A stretch of DNA of 64,000 nt from contig MU832198.1 in the NCBI GenBank assembly GCA_029204225.1, positions 1 through 64,000 on the forward strand. Direction: 5' to 3'. The notes under the pieces are model-generated. The model was not told the DNA's origin. It did not search any database and saw nothing but the letters and a program-made list of their open reading frames with translations. Positions 1 to 11,489 of this stretch are shown here, one piece after another. This DNA comes from Diphasiastrum complanatum (taxonomy: Eukaryota; Streptophyta; Lycopodiopsida; Lycopodiales; Lycopodiaceae). The translations under genes were made by a program, and so were the position numbers. Numbering within the stretch: the stretch's first letter is position 1; the number at the start of each line of letters is the position of its first letter.

Positions 1-265
1 TGCACTCTTTACATCCATTTGTTGAATATCCCATCCAAACTGAGCTGCCAATGATAAAACAGTTCTCATAGTAGTAGACTTAGCAACTGGTGCAAAAGTT
101 TCCTCCATAGTCAACCCCTTCCTATTGAGCATAACCATTTTGCCACCAATCTTGCCTTATGTTTATCTATAGAACCATCTGATTTGTACTTAGTCCTATA
201 GACCCACTTGCATCCAATGGCCTTTTTACCTGTAGGTAGCTGAACAAGTCTCCAAGTCTTGAAAA
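1..265 (-). pseudogene. Ty1/copia reverse transcriptase fragment (N-terminal part)
   Basis: Read on the minus strand, this stretch encodes the start of a copia reverse transcriptase. The conserved block KAIGCKWVYRTKYKSDGSI is followed by a lysine/arginine-rich 'KARLVAK', the ETFAPVAK block and then QQMDVKSA at the window edge. The reading frame shifts in the segment that normally reads KGYAQ, so the copy is dead. It sits directly beside a leader-like sequence and a primer-binding site at 713-724. Gag, protease and integrase, which should lie between leader and RT, are therefore missing, and the element is an internal deletion derivative. The window cuts its 3' part. Confidence 0.8.
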
Positions 266-712
266 GCACCTGTGATCAATCTATAGACTAGCAAACAATC
301 CAGAAGCGATCAACCTGTCAGAATTTGATTATCAGGCAGCAAAGAGTTTGCAGGTCCAGCGAACACTTGCAGTAGGCCAGTGATCAGATCACTTTTACTT
401 CAGCCAAACAGTTGTACTTAGCCAGCGATCAGATCTCAGATACAGGTCAGCAGCGATCTGATTCAGATCTATCTCAGCTCGGCATGCAAAGTTCCCAGCG
501 ATTTAGACAATAAAAACTTTGATTCCAGCTCAGCGATCTACAATTCTGGCGGGCAGGCAGCGATCAGTAATCCAAAATCTTGATTCCAATTCAGCGATCA
601 ACCAGAAAACAGTTCTGGTTAGGCAACGATCCAACAAGCTGCCAGCGATCAGTTCCTCCAACAATCTTCTTGCAACCTTGCCAAACAAACTCTCTCTCTC
701 ACCAAAAAGCCT
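266..712 (-). repeat. LTR-retrotransposon leader with interspersed GATCGCTG motif
   Basis: This is the untranslated leader between the primer-binding site and the RT scrap, in minus orientation. It carries about ten degenerate copies of an octamer (CAGCGATC on the plus strand) at irregular spacing, many followed by AG or TG. Short ORFs here (for example 519-719) are not convincing genes. Confidence 0.5.
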
Positions 713-724
713 GCTCTGATACCA
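713..724 (-). promoter_or_regulatory. Primer-binding site (initiator Met-tRNA)
   Basis: The minus strand reads TGGTATCAGAGC, the standard plant copia priming site complementary to the 3' end of initiator Met-tRNA. It abuts a sequence ending ...CTGACA on the minus strand, which marks the inner edge of the 5' LTR. Confidence 0.8.
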
Positions 725-1294
725 TGTCAGAATTTGTGATACAAATTCTAGATGAAGATACTAGTCCTACTAGCACTCACACAAAACCAAGCATAGAGAG
801 AATTCAGGTCATAGGAGAATTGAGCAATTGCTCTAGCATAATAGAATTGAATGGAATAGTTGTGGTGGGGCGCCAGCCTTCTTATGCACAGAATGAGGGC
901 ACGCGTTTCTCCTCCCAGAATCGCAAAAAAAAAAACAATTTTTTTTTTTTTTTTTTTGGAAAAATAGCTTATTGCTGAAATTTTTTTTTAAGGATCAATG
1001 GTCAAAACCAGCGTTTTGCCTCTCAGAAGTGCAGTAGATGGGGCACAAACAGATCTTATTTTCAATAGCTATTTGGTTGTTATTTGCTCTGGTTTTCAAT
1101 AAATGCTCAGGGGGTTCAGGGGGCGGTAGCCCCTCGGTGGGGGGTTTGGGGGGCAACGCCCCTCAACGGTAAGGCCTCTTCATGACTTGGCCTTCCAACT
1201 CCTTGAGCAAAAACACACTTACTGGGACCATTTGTGATCATAACAGACAGGCTAGAGGTTTAGTTTGAATTTTTATCCTTGACAGAACCCAACA
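725..1294 (-). repeat. Putative 5' LTR of the copia element at 1-1294
   Basis: The inner edge is fixed by the primer-binding site at 713-724. The outer edge is a guess at ...CCCAACA (TG...CA on the minus strand), because no partner LTR lies in the window. It contains a poly-A/poly-T stretch near 920-958 and a GC-rich palindromic block near 1108-1170 (GGGGCGGTAGCCCC-like). Confidence 0.45.
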
Positions 1295-1411
1295 TGGATT
1301 AATGCACCTGAACTGGACCATCTTGCACCCGAAATAGTCGACAAACTACACAGTAATTATGCTCTTAATTAGAGCTTTCATCTGATACCCATATTGCCCG
1401 TAAAAAAACCA

Positions 1412-1433
1412 AATATATATATATATATATATA
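1412..1433. repeat. (AT)n microsatellite
   Basis: About ten uninterrupted AT dinucleotides. Confidence 0.9.
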
Positions 1434-1464
1434 AAAAAGACATTTCTGGAATTTTTTTGTATTT

Positions 1465-1530
1465 TTCAGAAATGCGTTTCCGAATCGCATTTCTGAACGC
1501 GATTCTGAAACGCGTTTCAGAAACGCAGTG
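1465..1530. repeat. Cluster of GAAACGCGTTTC-type palindromes
   Basis: Five or six overlapping direct and inverted copies of a TTTCTGAAACGCG-like word, including the perfect palindrome GAAACGCGTTTC. The stretch could fold into a short hairpin. It lies outside the LTR assigned above and before the small LTR element at 1589. Confidence 0.6.
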
Positions 1531-1588
1531 CATCTATGTCTTATATAGTTTCCTCTAATGGTTGATAAAAGCTAATGAGCCTAAAGTA

Positions 1589-2957
1589 AATGTAGGAAAT
1601 CAAAGTGCCAAGATCCTTCTAACATTCAATCTCCATATACAAGAAGAAGAGGGAGAGGGTTAGGCGCCCTCAAGGAGAGAGAAAGTAGTAGCAATGCTTG
1701 AAAGGGAATGAATTACAAATGAACACTGGGTACATATAAATAGGCCTTCCAAGGGCCTAGACTCTTCCAAACCCTAAGTTCTAGAACCTTCCAAGACCCA
1801 CTTCTAATTATAGGGCAATCCCAAAAGTCAAGATAGGGTCCCTTAACATAATTAGACTTTACTTGGACCCACGAATTACTACTAAACCAAAATTGGGTCC
1901 AACTCAACTAAAACTGACTTAACATGGTCTAAACAATAAACCTAACCCATGGTTACACAAGTCTCGACCTTTTGGGTCAAAGTAACCTATGGGAAACTAA
2001 CATTATCATTTATTACTTCTAACACCCTCCTTAAATGATAATGTAAAAAACATAACATGACATGAAGTATGAAAAATTGCAACAAAAATGCAGTGTTGCA
2101 TGCTGCCCAAAACTCCATGTAACCGAAAAAGAAAGATGTAGCTTGCTGTCCAAGCTTAATGCCGCCAAAAAAAACTTCAGCTTGAAGTAGTCGAAGTGGC
2201 CAAAATCTCAGCCCCAATCATGCCCGATGTAGAAGAGATGTAGAATATGAAGCGCAGTAGCATCAAGTCGAAGAGTGAAGACAAGCTCCATCCAAAGTAG
2301 GTAACCAAAAAACCAGCCACAAGCCGAAACATGGATTTGCAATCCATCAATGGTTCCCACATGATTCCATAAGTCTTCTTACCACAAGAAACATAAAGAG
2401 GAGTATGATACTCTTTTACCATCACATCCTCCCGAATCTTACTATCAATGATCTGCTCACCAACACTAGGTAAGACAACACCGTCATCATAAGAAGTAAG
2501 CATCAAAACATGAAAATCAGCATAAGGTACTGATTTTGGTGAGGCATGTGTGTTTCCTCCAAGGTAAAAAGATGCTTTGCTATCCCGCAAAGACTCGGAC
2601 AACCAACAAGAGGCTGTAGCAGGCTGTCCAACAGTCACAAAATCACCAACACTTCACTCTCCAAAGTGTTCCAAATGTGGACCTTGCTGTCCAAAAACCT
2701 TCCGCAGGCCGTTCCCGATGCATAATAGGATGCTCACGATGTAACATAGGCTGAAAATGATCAATAAAGGGTCCCTTAACATAATTAGACTTTACTTGGA
2801 CCCACGAATTACTACTGGACCAAAATTGGGTCCAACTCAACTAAAACTTACTTAACATGGTCTAAATAATAAACCTAACCCATGGTTACACAAGTCTCGA
2901 CCTTTTGGGTCAAAGTAACTTATGGGAAACTAACATTATCATTTATTACTTCTAACA
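1589..2957 (-). mobile_element. Short non-autonomous LTR retrotransposon
   Basis: Direct repeats of about 190 bases at 1835-2024 and 2768-2957 share the same outer end (minus strand TGTTAGAAGTAATAAATG). The left copy extends to about 1589, where TGTAGGAAATC supplies a TG/CA end. The right copy is truncated. A polypurine tract (minus AAGGAGGG, 2025-2032) directly precedes the left LTR start, so the element runs on the minus strand. A TATA-like TATTTATATG lies on the minus strand near 1733-1742. The 740-base interior has no recognisable gag or pol. An ORF of 153 codons (2177-2638, minus) has no features I can assign. Flanking GTAAA and ATAAA could be an imperfect target duplication. Confidence 0.6.
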
Positions 2958-3199
2958 ATAAATAGCAAAGTAACGAAAGCTATCTACTAATAATACTACC
3001 TATATATGGTAAGAACCAAAAATGAACTAAGTACTAAATAGATCTTAATCTATTTGTAGTGCACCCACCTGCATGCATAAGCCTTAAAAAAACGAATTTA
3101 CTATAAATAGAATGGCCCCTAAAAATAGCACGCAGGCATGGCCAAACCATCATTAAGGGGTATCAAATAAACATTAATTCCTAACAATGTTTGCTTAAG

Positions 3200-3400
3200 T
3201 TGTTTCTCTTGTATGTCCTCATTTTTCTAGCTGATTGGAGTCAAACTCCTAACCTCAACTATAGGAAAGCAAGTTGTCACAAGTCATCACCAGCACACCA
3301 CTTATAGGAGGACTCAGTGCATTGAGTCTTTTTGTTCTGGTGTGTCCTCATCAGTGCAATGATTGGGGTAGAACTCCTGACCTCAGGAAGAGGATAGGAA
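3200..3400 (+). repeat. Two tandem SINE-like segments
   Basis: Two related segments of about 70-80 bases each contain TGTCCTCAT followed by GGAGTCAAACTCCTAACCTC or GGGGTAGAACTCCTGACCTC. The second phrase resembles a degenerate pol III B-box, as in tRNA-derived SINEs. There is no clear A-box or A-tail, so this is tentative. Confidence 0.3.
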
Positions 3401-3815
3401 CCTTTGATGATAAATATTCTTAGCTTCTTCTGGAAAGAACTCAGATGCGTATTCTGTTTGGCGGCTGGCTCGTTGAGCAGCCTTTTGTTATCTTTTTTTT
3501 ACATCTGTCTAGAAGAATTGTTACCATTTGAAAATCTGATATTCAATTTGTTCCATTTGCGTGTCATTTGTGAAAGCATTCATAAGCCCTATACTTTAAA
3601 TTATGCCCTTCTTACTTGGCTAATTCGATTTTTCACCGACTTGCAAGTATTAGCTTAAGAATAAACCCTTCCTTTCGATTTATTCACGTTAAGTTAGGCA
3701 ACAGTCTACAAAAGCTTATTTAGCATGTGCTTAGCAGTCCACTAGCATATTTTAAGAAAGAGACTATAGTTAATCTTTGTGGAAGGCATTGTTGACAGCA
3801 TTCTGATGAATGTAG

Positions 3816-3932
3816 GTGGTGGAGCAAACATTTCGACCTTGTTTACAGGAGCTCAATGAAGACCCAGATGTTGATGTGAGATACTTTGCTACTCAGGCAC
3901 TACAAGCATGTGATCAAGTGATGGCCACATAA
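3816..3932 (+). CDS. PP2AA: Terminal exon of PP2A 65-kDa regulatory subunit A
   Basis: An acceptor (TGTAG, ending at 3815) opens a 38-codon frame closed by TAA at 3930-3932. It encodes VVEQTFRPCLQELNEDPDVD followed by VRYFATQALQACDQVMAT. I recognise this as the C-terminal HEAT repeat of the scaffolding A subunit of protein phosphatase 2A, whose plant forms end in VRFFA-QALQ--DQVM plus two to three residues. That subunit bridges the catalytic and B subunits in the cytosol and nucleus. The exon starts in phase 0, at the splice position I expect for this gene. No upstream exon is visible in 1-3815, which is TE-filled. Either a large intron separates it from the rest of the gene, or it is a captured fragment. 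The intact frame, stop position and AT-rich 3' region favour a real last exon. Confidence 0.8.
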   Translation: MVEQTFRPCLQELNEDPDVDVRYFATQALQACDQVMAT

Positions 3933-5170
3933 GTGCCACCAAATAGTGGTACAAAGTATTTTTTCATCATGTATTATGGTGGCCATTGGTGTAACATGGT
4001 GAAAGTTTTATCTGCTGTTGTATGCAATCAATACGCACTTGGTAGGCAATAGGATGTCCTATCAAAGTTGTGTAAATGAGGATTTCATTTACTTGTAAAA
4101 TGTCATAGCATTTGGTTGCTGATAACAAAGAGCAAGTGAATTGATTTTTTAGTTTCTAAGATTGTCAGTAAGTGCGACAATCTGTAGGATGTAATGGCTT
4201 CACAATCAAGATTTATGATGTCTGTTCGTGAAGAGAATTTTGAAGTAGGTTAAGGTTTCAAGTTGGTTGATAAATGATGGATTCACATGGGTCACTTTAG
4301 CTGCACAAGGTATCAATTGTTTTTTATGTCGACCATTCTGTCTAGAAGTTCCGACGAGTATAATCGATTTGTCTTCTATTATTTTGTCTAAATTTTTTAA
4401 CCTTCTTCTTTGTTACTCCATATTTTATGTTCAAAGATATCACATTTTTTTGGGTGTTCTTTTGTAACATGTCCACTTTTTTCTCCTATTTATGACTTTT
4501 ATATAGTTTGTTGACTGATTCATTGAAATTTGGCTAATGTTCTAGAAAGTCACTCATGCTTTATTTATAAAGGACAATCTACACTATTGTACACACTTAA
4601 TTTTTGCTACAACTGTTTTATTCTGCTTCATGAAAAAATCTGATTCAGTGTTCAAATCAAAGGCGATATGCTTTTAGAACTTATGGGGACTTCACGTTGG
4701 CGATTGAATTGTTGGCCATGTTGTCAAATAACTGACCTTTTTTAAACCTAGTATGGACTAACTTGGAACATGCGTAAACCTGTAGTCAAATTTTCAAGAA
4801 CAAAAAATGTGGATATTACCAAACATATAGACAGTCAAATTTGAGATAAAAGTGTATTGATTCTCAAAACCTGCTTAATTGACCATTTATGAAACAAAGA
4901 ACAAAGTGTTTGTGATAGCCGTTTAGGGCAAACGACAGAACAGATTTCAAACAAAGAGTTTCTCAAAGTCCTTGGGCAAATAAGTTTTGATGTGTAGTAC
5001 TTGATTGTTGGCATAAATATTTCGATAATGTGAAAAAGAAACTACAGTAAAATAGATTTTCATCATCACTTGTTAAGAGTGAACAGAACGAGATGCAAAA
5101 ATGGCAACATGCAATAAGTTGGATTCTTCTACAATGAGATTGAACTTTTGAAAAGAAACAAATAAGCTGT
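3933..5170 (+). other. 3' untranslated/intergenic stretch
   Basis: AT-rich sequence after the PP2A stop codon. The first few hundred bases could be its 3' UTR. I see no other gene or clear repeat. The 66-codon frame at 4267-4467 has no supporting features. Confidence 0.35.
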
Positions 5171-5830
5171 CAGTTGAATGATGCCGAAATCAATTATTTC
5201 ACCACGGAGAGGGAAGACTTAGCAATGGTGTTTTCTATTGAGAAGTATTGTCATTATTTGATGGCTATGCATTTTGCATTCTATATAGATCATCATCCAT
5301 TGTTGTATTTAGTGAACAAAACTTGATACACAGTTGGAATTGTGAGACGATTACTTTTGTTATCGAAATTTGATTTGTGGTACTGCAAACGAGCCAACAA
5401 CATTACATAGCATATCATGTTTCAATAACACCTATGAATACCAAAGTAGATGATAATTTTCCAAATGCAACATTGTAAAATAAAATAGGAAAATTGTTAG
5501 AGAGATGGGACAACACACAATTGGTGACAAGGGAGAATATTGGAATGTTAAATAAAGGTTGAATACCTATTGATATTTATGGACCTTTGTTAGTAACTTC
5601 ATCAACATTATATATGATATTTTTATTTGTACGAAGTTTATTAGCAAATACCTCTTGACTACAAAAAAGAAATTCTTTGATATTATTAGTAAAATATGGA
5701 AAAACTCATTCAAGTACAAACGAGCGTATGTGAAAAGTAAAGGCCAGAAGACAAATTTAGATGCTATAATAAAATTATAGCAAAGCAAAAAGTCAACAAT
5801 GTAGCTATCCAAAGTCTATTACTTGATGCA
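5171..5830 (+). pseudogene. Ty3/gypsy RNase H remnant
   Basis: The plus frame reads QLNDAEINYFTTEREDLAMV, then an intact-looking FYIDHHPLLYLVNKT, a stop, and a continuation ending FDLWYCKRANNIT. This is the RNase H/tether segment of Ty3/gypsy Pol: the TTERE--A block and the DH--L-YL block are diagnostic. Stops at about 5323 and 5408 and missing RT and integrase show it is a fossil. The following 400 bases keep faint gypsy-like words but no usable frame. No LTR can be linked to it. Confidence 0.75.
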
Positions 5831-5869
5831 AATTATAACTGAAAGTTATAGTAGTATTAGAGCAACGTA

Positions 5870-6480
5870 AATCACAAAAAGAGTTTCTTAAAAAATGCAT
5901 ATTTTTTTGTCCAAATTTTTTTAACACATGGTCCAATCATAATTCAAATTTGAAATTTACGTAATGTAGGTTTTTTAAATTGAATTTTTCTTCTTTATTT
6001 TTGAGACAACTTCCAAGCAAAGCCATTTTGTATATACTATATTTTATGGTTCACTAAAAAGTGGTATAACTTTTTGATTGTGAGACGATTTTGATGCCAA
6101 TAGAAAACTCTCGATTAGACGTGTGCAATGACATCTTACATGACCTACTTTTGATTTATAATTTTAAAAGTTATGGGCAGCCAAAATTTGATATGAGTGT
6201 TAGGTGCAATTGACCTGTTTGACCAGTCAAATAGATTAACTATTATCGAAACCCATATTGGGGTTGATTGAAAACTTTGATCGGTCATAATTTTAAAACT
6301 ATAGTTTGGTTAAACATGTCAATTGCGTATGAAACCAATATCAAGGTTGATTGGAAACTTTGATCGGTTGTAACTTTTGAACCGTAATTTAGATGTATAG
6401 GGTGTTATTGGAAACGTTTTGTCCAGCGCTTTTTAACATTTAATCATAACTACGATTAAAAAGTTTGGTTTGTTTTGTTT
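5870..6480. repeat. Old AT-rich dispersed repeat with internal near-duplications
   Basis: The phrase GATTGAAAACTTTGATCGGT recurs with changes about 80 bases later. Around 5890-5970 a segment (ACACATGGTCCAAT...CAAATTTGAAATTTACGTAA) is nearly the reverse complement of 25955-26055. These look like decayed transposon ends. No coding potential is seen. Confidence 0.4.
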
Positions 6481-7772
6481 TTGTTTTAGTAAATTACGGA
6501 CTATATTATACATGGAATGGCTAAGCATAAAAGATGGTGCAGACAAATATGTTAAAACATTGAGAATGATGCGGGTAGAAAAAGATTTTATTTTGATAAT
6601 TTACATTGATAAATTTTGTCATCTCACATGATGCTCTTTATAGGGCACTTTTCAAGTTCAAATGCCCAATGAATGTTTTTAGTAGTGGAGGAAGTTTTGA
6701 AGTAGTTGTAATCATGACACACCAAAGTATTGCAAGTGCTAAAGTACATTGTAAACTGGTAGATAGTCGTTGATTGTACTAGGTTGTAATGATAGATAGA
6801 TGTAATGTACCAGGTCCTCGACGAGATCAAGTGCCCTGCAGAAGAAGTCAGAAGATCATTAGAATAAAGTATATATGAATGCCCTGCAAAGCATTCATAT
6901 GTTTTCAAAATGAAATGAATAAAGTCCTCTTTAGGAGTATAACATTTGATGATAATCTCACTTTTTATCTTGAGCAATTTGAGAAGAAACAATATTTTGC
7001 ATACTGGAAGTTTGATGAAGGAAGTCATGTTGCGAAGGATCAACAATAATATTTCCAACAGGGCAAATCCCTTCATGTGAAAGCACAAGTTCTGTGTGGT
7101 GATGAGTTGATTGCGAATCACACAAACAAAATGTGTGTTTGCTATCGAAAACGTTGCATTTACGAGCAAATGATGCAAGTATGTCATGAATGCAATAATG
7201 TGTCATGCAAGACAATCTACATTGAAGAGGCACCGCATAAGATGTATGTTGATAAAATTAAGAGGGTTATCATAGGAACATGTTATTTAACTTGCCAATG
7301 TCAGATGAGAAAGATTCAATCTAACTTGAAGAGCTATAACAAACAATAAAGCCGCAAAGGTGGAATAAGGGACTGTGTATCAAGCCAAGAACATGCACCT
7401 AGGCCCACATATGAAAGATGAACTTGAATTTCATCAAAAGGTGGATCGTTATGAAGTTGCATGAAAGTGTGAAAGTGTCCATAAGATATTTTTGAGAATG
7501 TGCTCATTGATAATGGAGGAAAGTTGCTAGAGTGTGAAAGCTATGGAGATAAGAGCACCCCTGGAAGAAGTGGAAAGTAAGATTTGGCTCGTGATGAGCT
7601 ATTCATTATGTATCCATCAAACATATAACTTTTCCGTAGAGCAAAGCATTGGGTGAAAATGTTTAACGTAACTTAAGCATTGTCAGGTTTTGATAGCAAA
7701 TCAGAATAACAAACATGGTCATCCAAAGTATCCCATGAAAAAATACTCACAAAGTCAAGTGCCGAGGTATTT
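6481..7772. other. Decayed sequence without a recognisable gene
   Basis: ORFs of 187, 91 and 90 codons occur on opposite strands in the same stretch (6624-7349) and show no domain or codon pattern. I read the region as decayed transposon sequence, possibly the same copia relic whose tail is visible at 7773. Confidence 0.35.
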
Positions 7773-8010
7773 AGAAGTAGGGATGTTATCTTTGACGAGG
7801 AAAATGTTCCTAAGCTTGTTGATGGTGATGTTGGTCCGAACATTTATGATGAAGATGGTGCTTTTTTGAAAGAGGAAGTTAGAGATGTCTCTCCAAGTCA
7901 AACCACCCCAAGAAGGACCTCAAGACATATCAAAGCCATCAATCCTTACTTCTTTTGATGATCCTACCTGTGGAGTGAAAGATAGACAAGAAGAGGTGTA
8001 TTCTATCTTT
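7773..8010 (+). pseudogene. Ty1/copia integrase C-terminus remnant
   Basis: The plus frame starts RSRDVIFDEENVPKLVD, continues through an acidic linker, and reaches TTPRRTSRHIKAINPYFF before a stop at about 7957. The phrase SRDVIFDEEN and the basic -RRTSR- block mark the C-terminal end of copia integrase just before RT; the copia element at 33-39 kb carries the same landmarks. Nothing recognisable follows, so only this scrap survives. Confidence 0.65.
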
Positions 8011-8399
8011 GTGATATAATCATTAAGAGTCAGTCATTCAAAAAAGATCTAGATTGTGTGTCTATTGAGGGTTGGAATGGGCTCAAAAAGACAGTAAGGA
8101 TCATGTTTGAAACTAATCTTGACCTGATCTATTTCATTGTGGATGAAAATCATATCATCTTTTTTGTTCTTTTGAAATATTTTATAGAGGTTAAATACTA
8201 TATTGAATGTGTTTTGAGCATATGTCATGATGTTCTTTTGGAAGAGCATGAAGCTGTTCTTAGTTTTTTCATCAACACAAAGTGGAAATCGGCAATTTGG
8301 AGCTAAGAATGTCATCAAGATAGAACCAAAAGTCTAAAGCATTGAGGATCCATTTTTGCACATTGTGCGACACTAAATTTGTTAACCATATTTTCGTAA

Positions 8400-8590
8400 A
8401 TCGTTATTGAGAATTTTTCTAGAATCTTTTCTTGTATTTTCTCCAGTTTTTCGAAAAATTTTCTAGTATGTTGCTAAAATTTTCGAGAAATTTTTATGAG
8501 TTTTTGTATCATTTTTTAAGATCCTTCGAAAAAGTTTAGCGAAATTTTCTAGAATTTTTCTAGCATAATTTCAAGAATCTCTTGACATGC
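8400..8590. repeat. Low-complexity TTTTCTAGAA-rich stretch
   Basis: Repeated words of the type TTTTCTAGAATTTTTC and TTTTCGAAAAA, several self-complementary. It is probably decayed repeat sequence. Confidence 0.5.
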
Positions 8591-8971
8591 TTTTTGTATC
8601 CCTCCATTAAAATGATGGCCACGTGATCATCATTATTCACACGTGTGTACGCTCACATATATTGTTTCTTCTTAATTTATTTCTTTTCTTTTCACAAACG
8701 GTCTTCTGTCATTAAAGATCGATCTGACAAATTATAATTTCAAACACTGAGCCATGCCCGTCCTCCATAAATGGAAGTGACAGATGTCAAGTCACCATGC
8801 CACATCATCATCCCTTCCACACCGCTACTGCTTATCAGAGTTATTTTCCATTTTTCTTCTTTGCAGTTTCTACCTGCGACTTTATGCTTTCTTGCGCTCA
8901 TTCTCTTTGCGATCAAAACACTCTTTTGCGAACTATTGTGATCTACGGAGCTATCGTCAAACATTCAACCA

Positions 8972-11489
8972 ATGGCTTCCGGATCAAGTTCTAGCTCTAA
9001 TATCATCTGGAAAGCATGCGCAGGAATCCGTCTGACATCCATCCAGTGCTTTTTGGATCGATGCAGGTTGGGTGCCATCATTCTCTTTGAAGTCAGTGCT
9101 GAGTTTGTGAACTCTATCCATTCAATTTTGGAGGAGGAATTCAAAGTTCACGCACGAGGCAAATTCTTCACCATCTTTGAAGACTTGTTTTGCATAGCCC
9201 TCGGACTACCATGGATGGGAAGCTGGTTGCGACAAATAAAGATTCGGTGGATGAAGCTGCCCACTTTCTAAGCAACTGCTTTGTACCCACGAAGGGGTAA
9301 AAAATCTCTATGATCCGAGATGCAACATTTAAGCTGTTTTGTAAATACGCAAACCAAGCCATATTTTTGACGGATGCGGATGTGACAATTTCAGTTCAAA
9401 ATTTTGGTTACATATTAGATGCGCTTGCGAGTAATCCAGTGTGCTTCGGCATTATCACATACAAAGCTTTTTTTGCGCTAGATCAAACATCAAAAGTTTT
9501 CTGGAGTTGGAGCCCATGTTTCTCGCCTATGCGCTCATTTTCAAATTTTGACTGAGCAAGAGAAAATACTGCTGACGGGAAAGATGTTGGCTCCCAAGCC
9601 AATTGATCTTTCCAGCCTCATTTTCGTACCTATTCCGGTTGCATCTGATGCTGCACCAGCAGTCAAAGTAGCAGCCACCATTGCTATGGAGAGTGAAGCT
9701 GTGGCAATGGAAATCGATGGAGCTGCTGCTGCTACTGATTCTTCAAAGCTAGCATCTGCTTCCACATCTCAGAAGCAACAGAGTGCATCCACATCTAAGG
9801 ATGATGCAACCCAGTCTGATACATCAGACAAAGGATGAATAGCTGCTGAAGGCGATACTGGGGCACCTGTGGCACCTGTGGCACCTGTGGCAGATGAAGA
9901 AGAACCAGATGAAGTATATGAGTTTGACAAGTACCACCGACAACTCATGATGCAACTTATCACCTCAGAGAGAAAATCACTAGACTCTCTGAAGGGGTCC
10001 TTTGAGAAGATTGATTCGTTTGAATCAGACAACATGAAGCTAATCGAACAACATCATTCTCTCAAAACACAGCTTCAGATTCTAATAGGAAGCTGATTTT
10101 TTGAAGTAGACAAATAAGGCAATTCAGGCCAAGTCTGACAATTTTCAAACTCAAAACGATTATTTGAAGCAGCAATTTTTGGCTGCGAATCAACATAATG
10201 TCGTGCTCCAGAAACATTTACAGGAGGAGCGAATGACAAGACTAAAGGTGGAAGCTGCTCTGTCTCTGAGCGCTAATGCAGGGTCAATCATAGTCGATCT
10301 CACGAAGCTAAACCAGCTCCAAGGCCAGATGCTCAAAAATTTTCGAGTCGAGTTCTTACAACCGCTCGAGGATGCGAAGGCTCTTGTCGAGGAAGAGTTG
10401 GCTGAGCTGAAGGAGCTCTCGAGTGATGCCACCCCATCTTGCAGCGGGCCCAATGCACATGATGAATACCTTCAGTCCCTGCTTCAAATTGATGACCTCA
10501 CACAGCAAGTCCAAGCTGTGCCTACCTGCACCGGAGCCTCAGACCATCCAGAATTCTTGGAGGCTGTCGCAAAGATTGACAAACTCGAGAAGGAGCTGTC
10601 AGATCTTTAAGCAACAAATGGAAAATCAGAAGCTGGCTGCTGAGTTGCAAGCTCAGGATTTGGCAACTGCATCTACACAGCCAAAGCGAATGCGGGGAAA
10701 TCAATCGAAGGCGCAGTAGGCATCGCCTTCGACGAATGGAAGCGACCTTGGAAGAAGGATGACTTTCTCTGGTTATGGGCCCAGCTCTCTATCGAGCAGA
10801 AAGGATGTCTCTGCTGGGGCATAATATAGGGTAAGTTCCAGGTCGTACCTGTCGGATCAGCTGAGTTATACATAGGCTCTTCGGCTATGTATGCTCTCGA
10901 ATATATTCGAATCAAAGAACTTCAATTTTTGCGGAACGAAGATAATAAGCGACATTTTTGGAAGCGAAAGTCGTAGTTTCAGCTGTACAAACCACACACT
11001 GTTGTGGATTTAGGCGCATTCGATGATGCAGGTTTGCTGATTAATATAAATATGGCTTATCCAGAATTATTCAGTCTTTATGTGGATTGGGAGCGAAACC
11101 TTGCAGAATATTTTGCGGAGATTCGTCATAATTTGCAAGATAGAAGGAAGTCATTTAGTTATAAGCAATTCTGTACATATACATTTTGGCAGTTTGGTAC
11201 CTTTGTGGCGAAGACATTATCTTTTGTTCAGAATATTTATATTAAAGGCAATTTTATTAGATTTTCAGCTCGTTAATGTAAAGAAATCACTCTACATAGT
11301 GATTCAGATGAAGATACCAAGTTAACCCAGGAGCTGTTCGATGGAACATTGCTCCTGGTTAAGTTAGAAAAATTTGGCAACTTACCAGTTGGCCGCTATA
11401 CAAAATCAAAAGAAAACTTGCTCTTGATCGAAGCTCAACAAAACTTGGAGCTTGCTCAGAAATTATATGAAGAATTGAATCATTCATGA
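8972..11489 (+). pseudogene. Decayed coiled-coil ORF carried beside an LTR
   Basis: A long plus-strand coding history is visible across three frames with several stops and frameshifts. It starts MASGSSSSSN and continues through EEFKVHARGKFFTIFEDLFC and a segment ending NFGYILDALASNPVCFG. A proline-rich LAPKPIDLSSLIFVPIPV follows, then an alanine/serine/threonine linker (9640-9835) and an acidic stretch with three APV repeats. Next comes a long heptad-rich part (10160-10610) with LQGQMLKNFRVEFLQPLEDA and LVEEELAELKELS that should form a coiled coil. A last block near 11004-11270 is aromatic-rich. I do not recognise the family. It lacks gag zinc knuckles, protease, RT and integrase. A polypurine tract and LTR follow at 11785-11797, so it probably travelled as cargo or as the only ORF of an LTR element. 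Confidence 0.5.

Noticed and set aside
2177-2638. 153-codon minus ORF inside the short LTR element
   Set aside because: No gag or pol motif and a composition without codon bias; kept only as interior sequence.
3404-3658. 84-codon ORF upstream of the PP2A exon, possibly another exon
   Set aside because: It does not resemble any HEAT-repeat segment of PP2A A subunits and lacks matching splice sites.
6624-7349. Overlapping ORFs of 187, 91 and 90 codons
   Set aside because: Opposite strands, Ile/Tyr/His-rich composition typical of AT-rich non-coding DNA, no recognisable motif.
8049-8318. Two opposite-strand ORFs of 82 and 89 codons covering the same bases
   Set aside because: No domain, no splice or start context, and each is explained as the antisense shadow of the other in AT-rich DNA.
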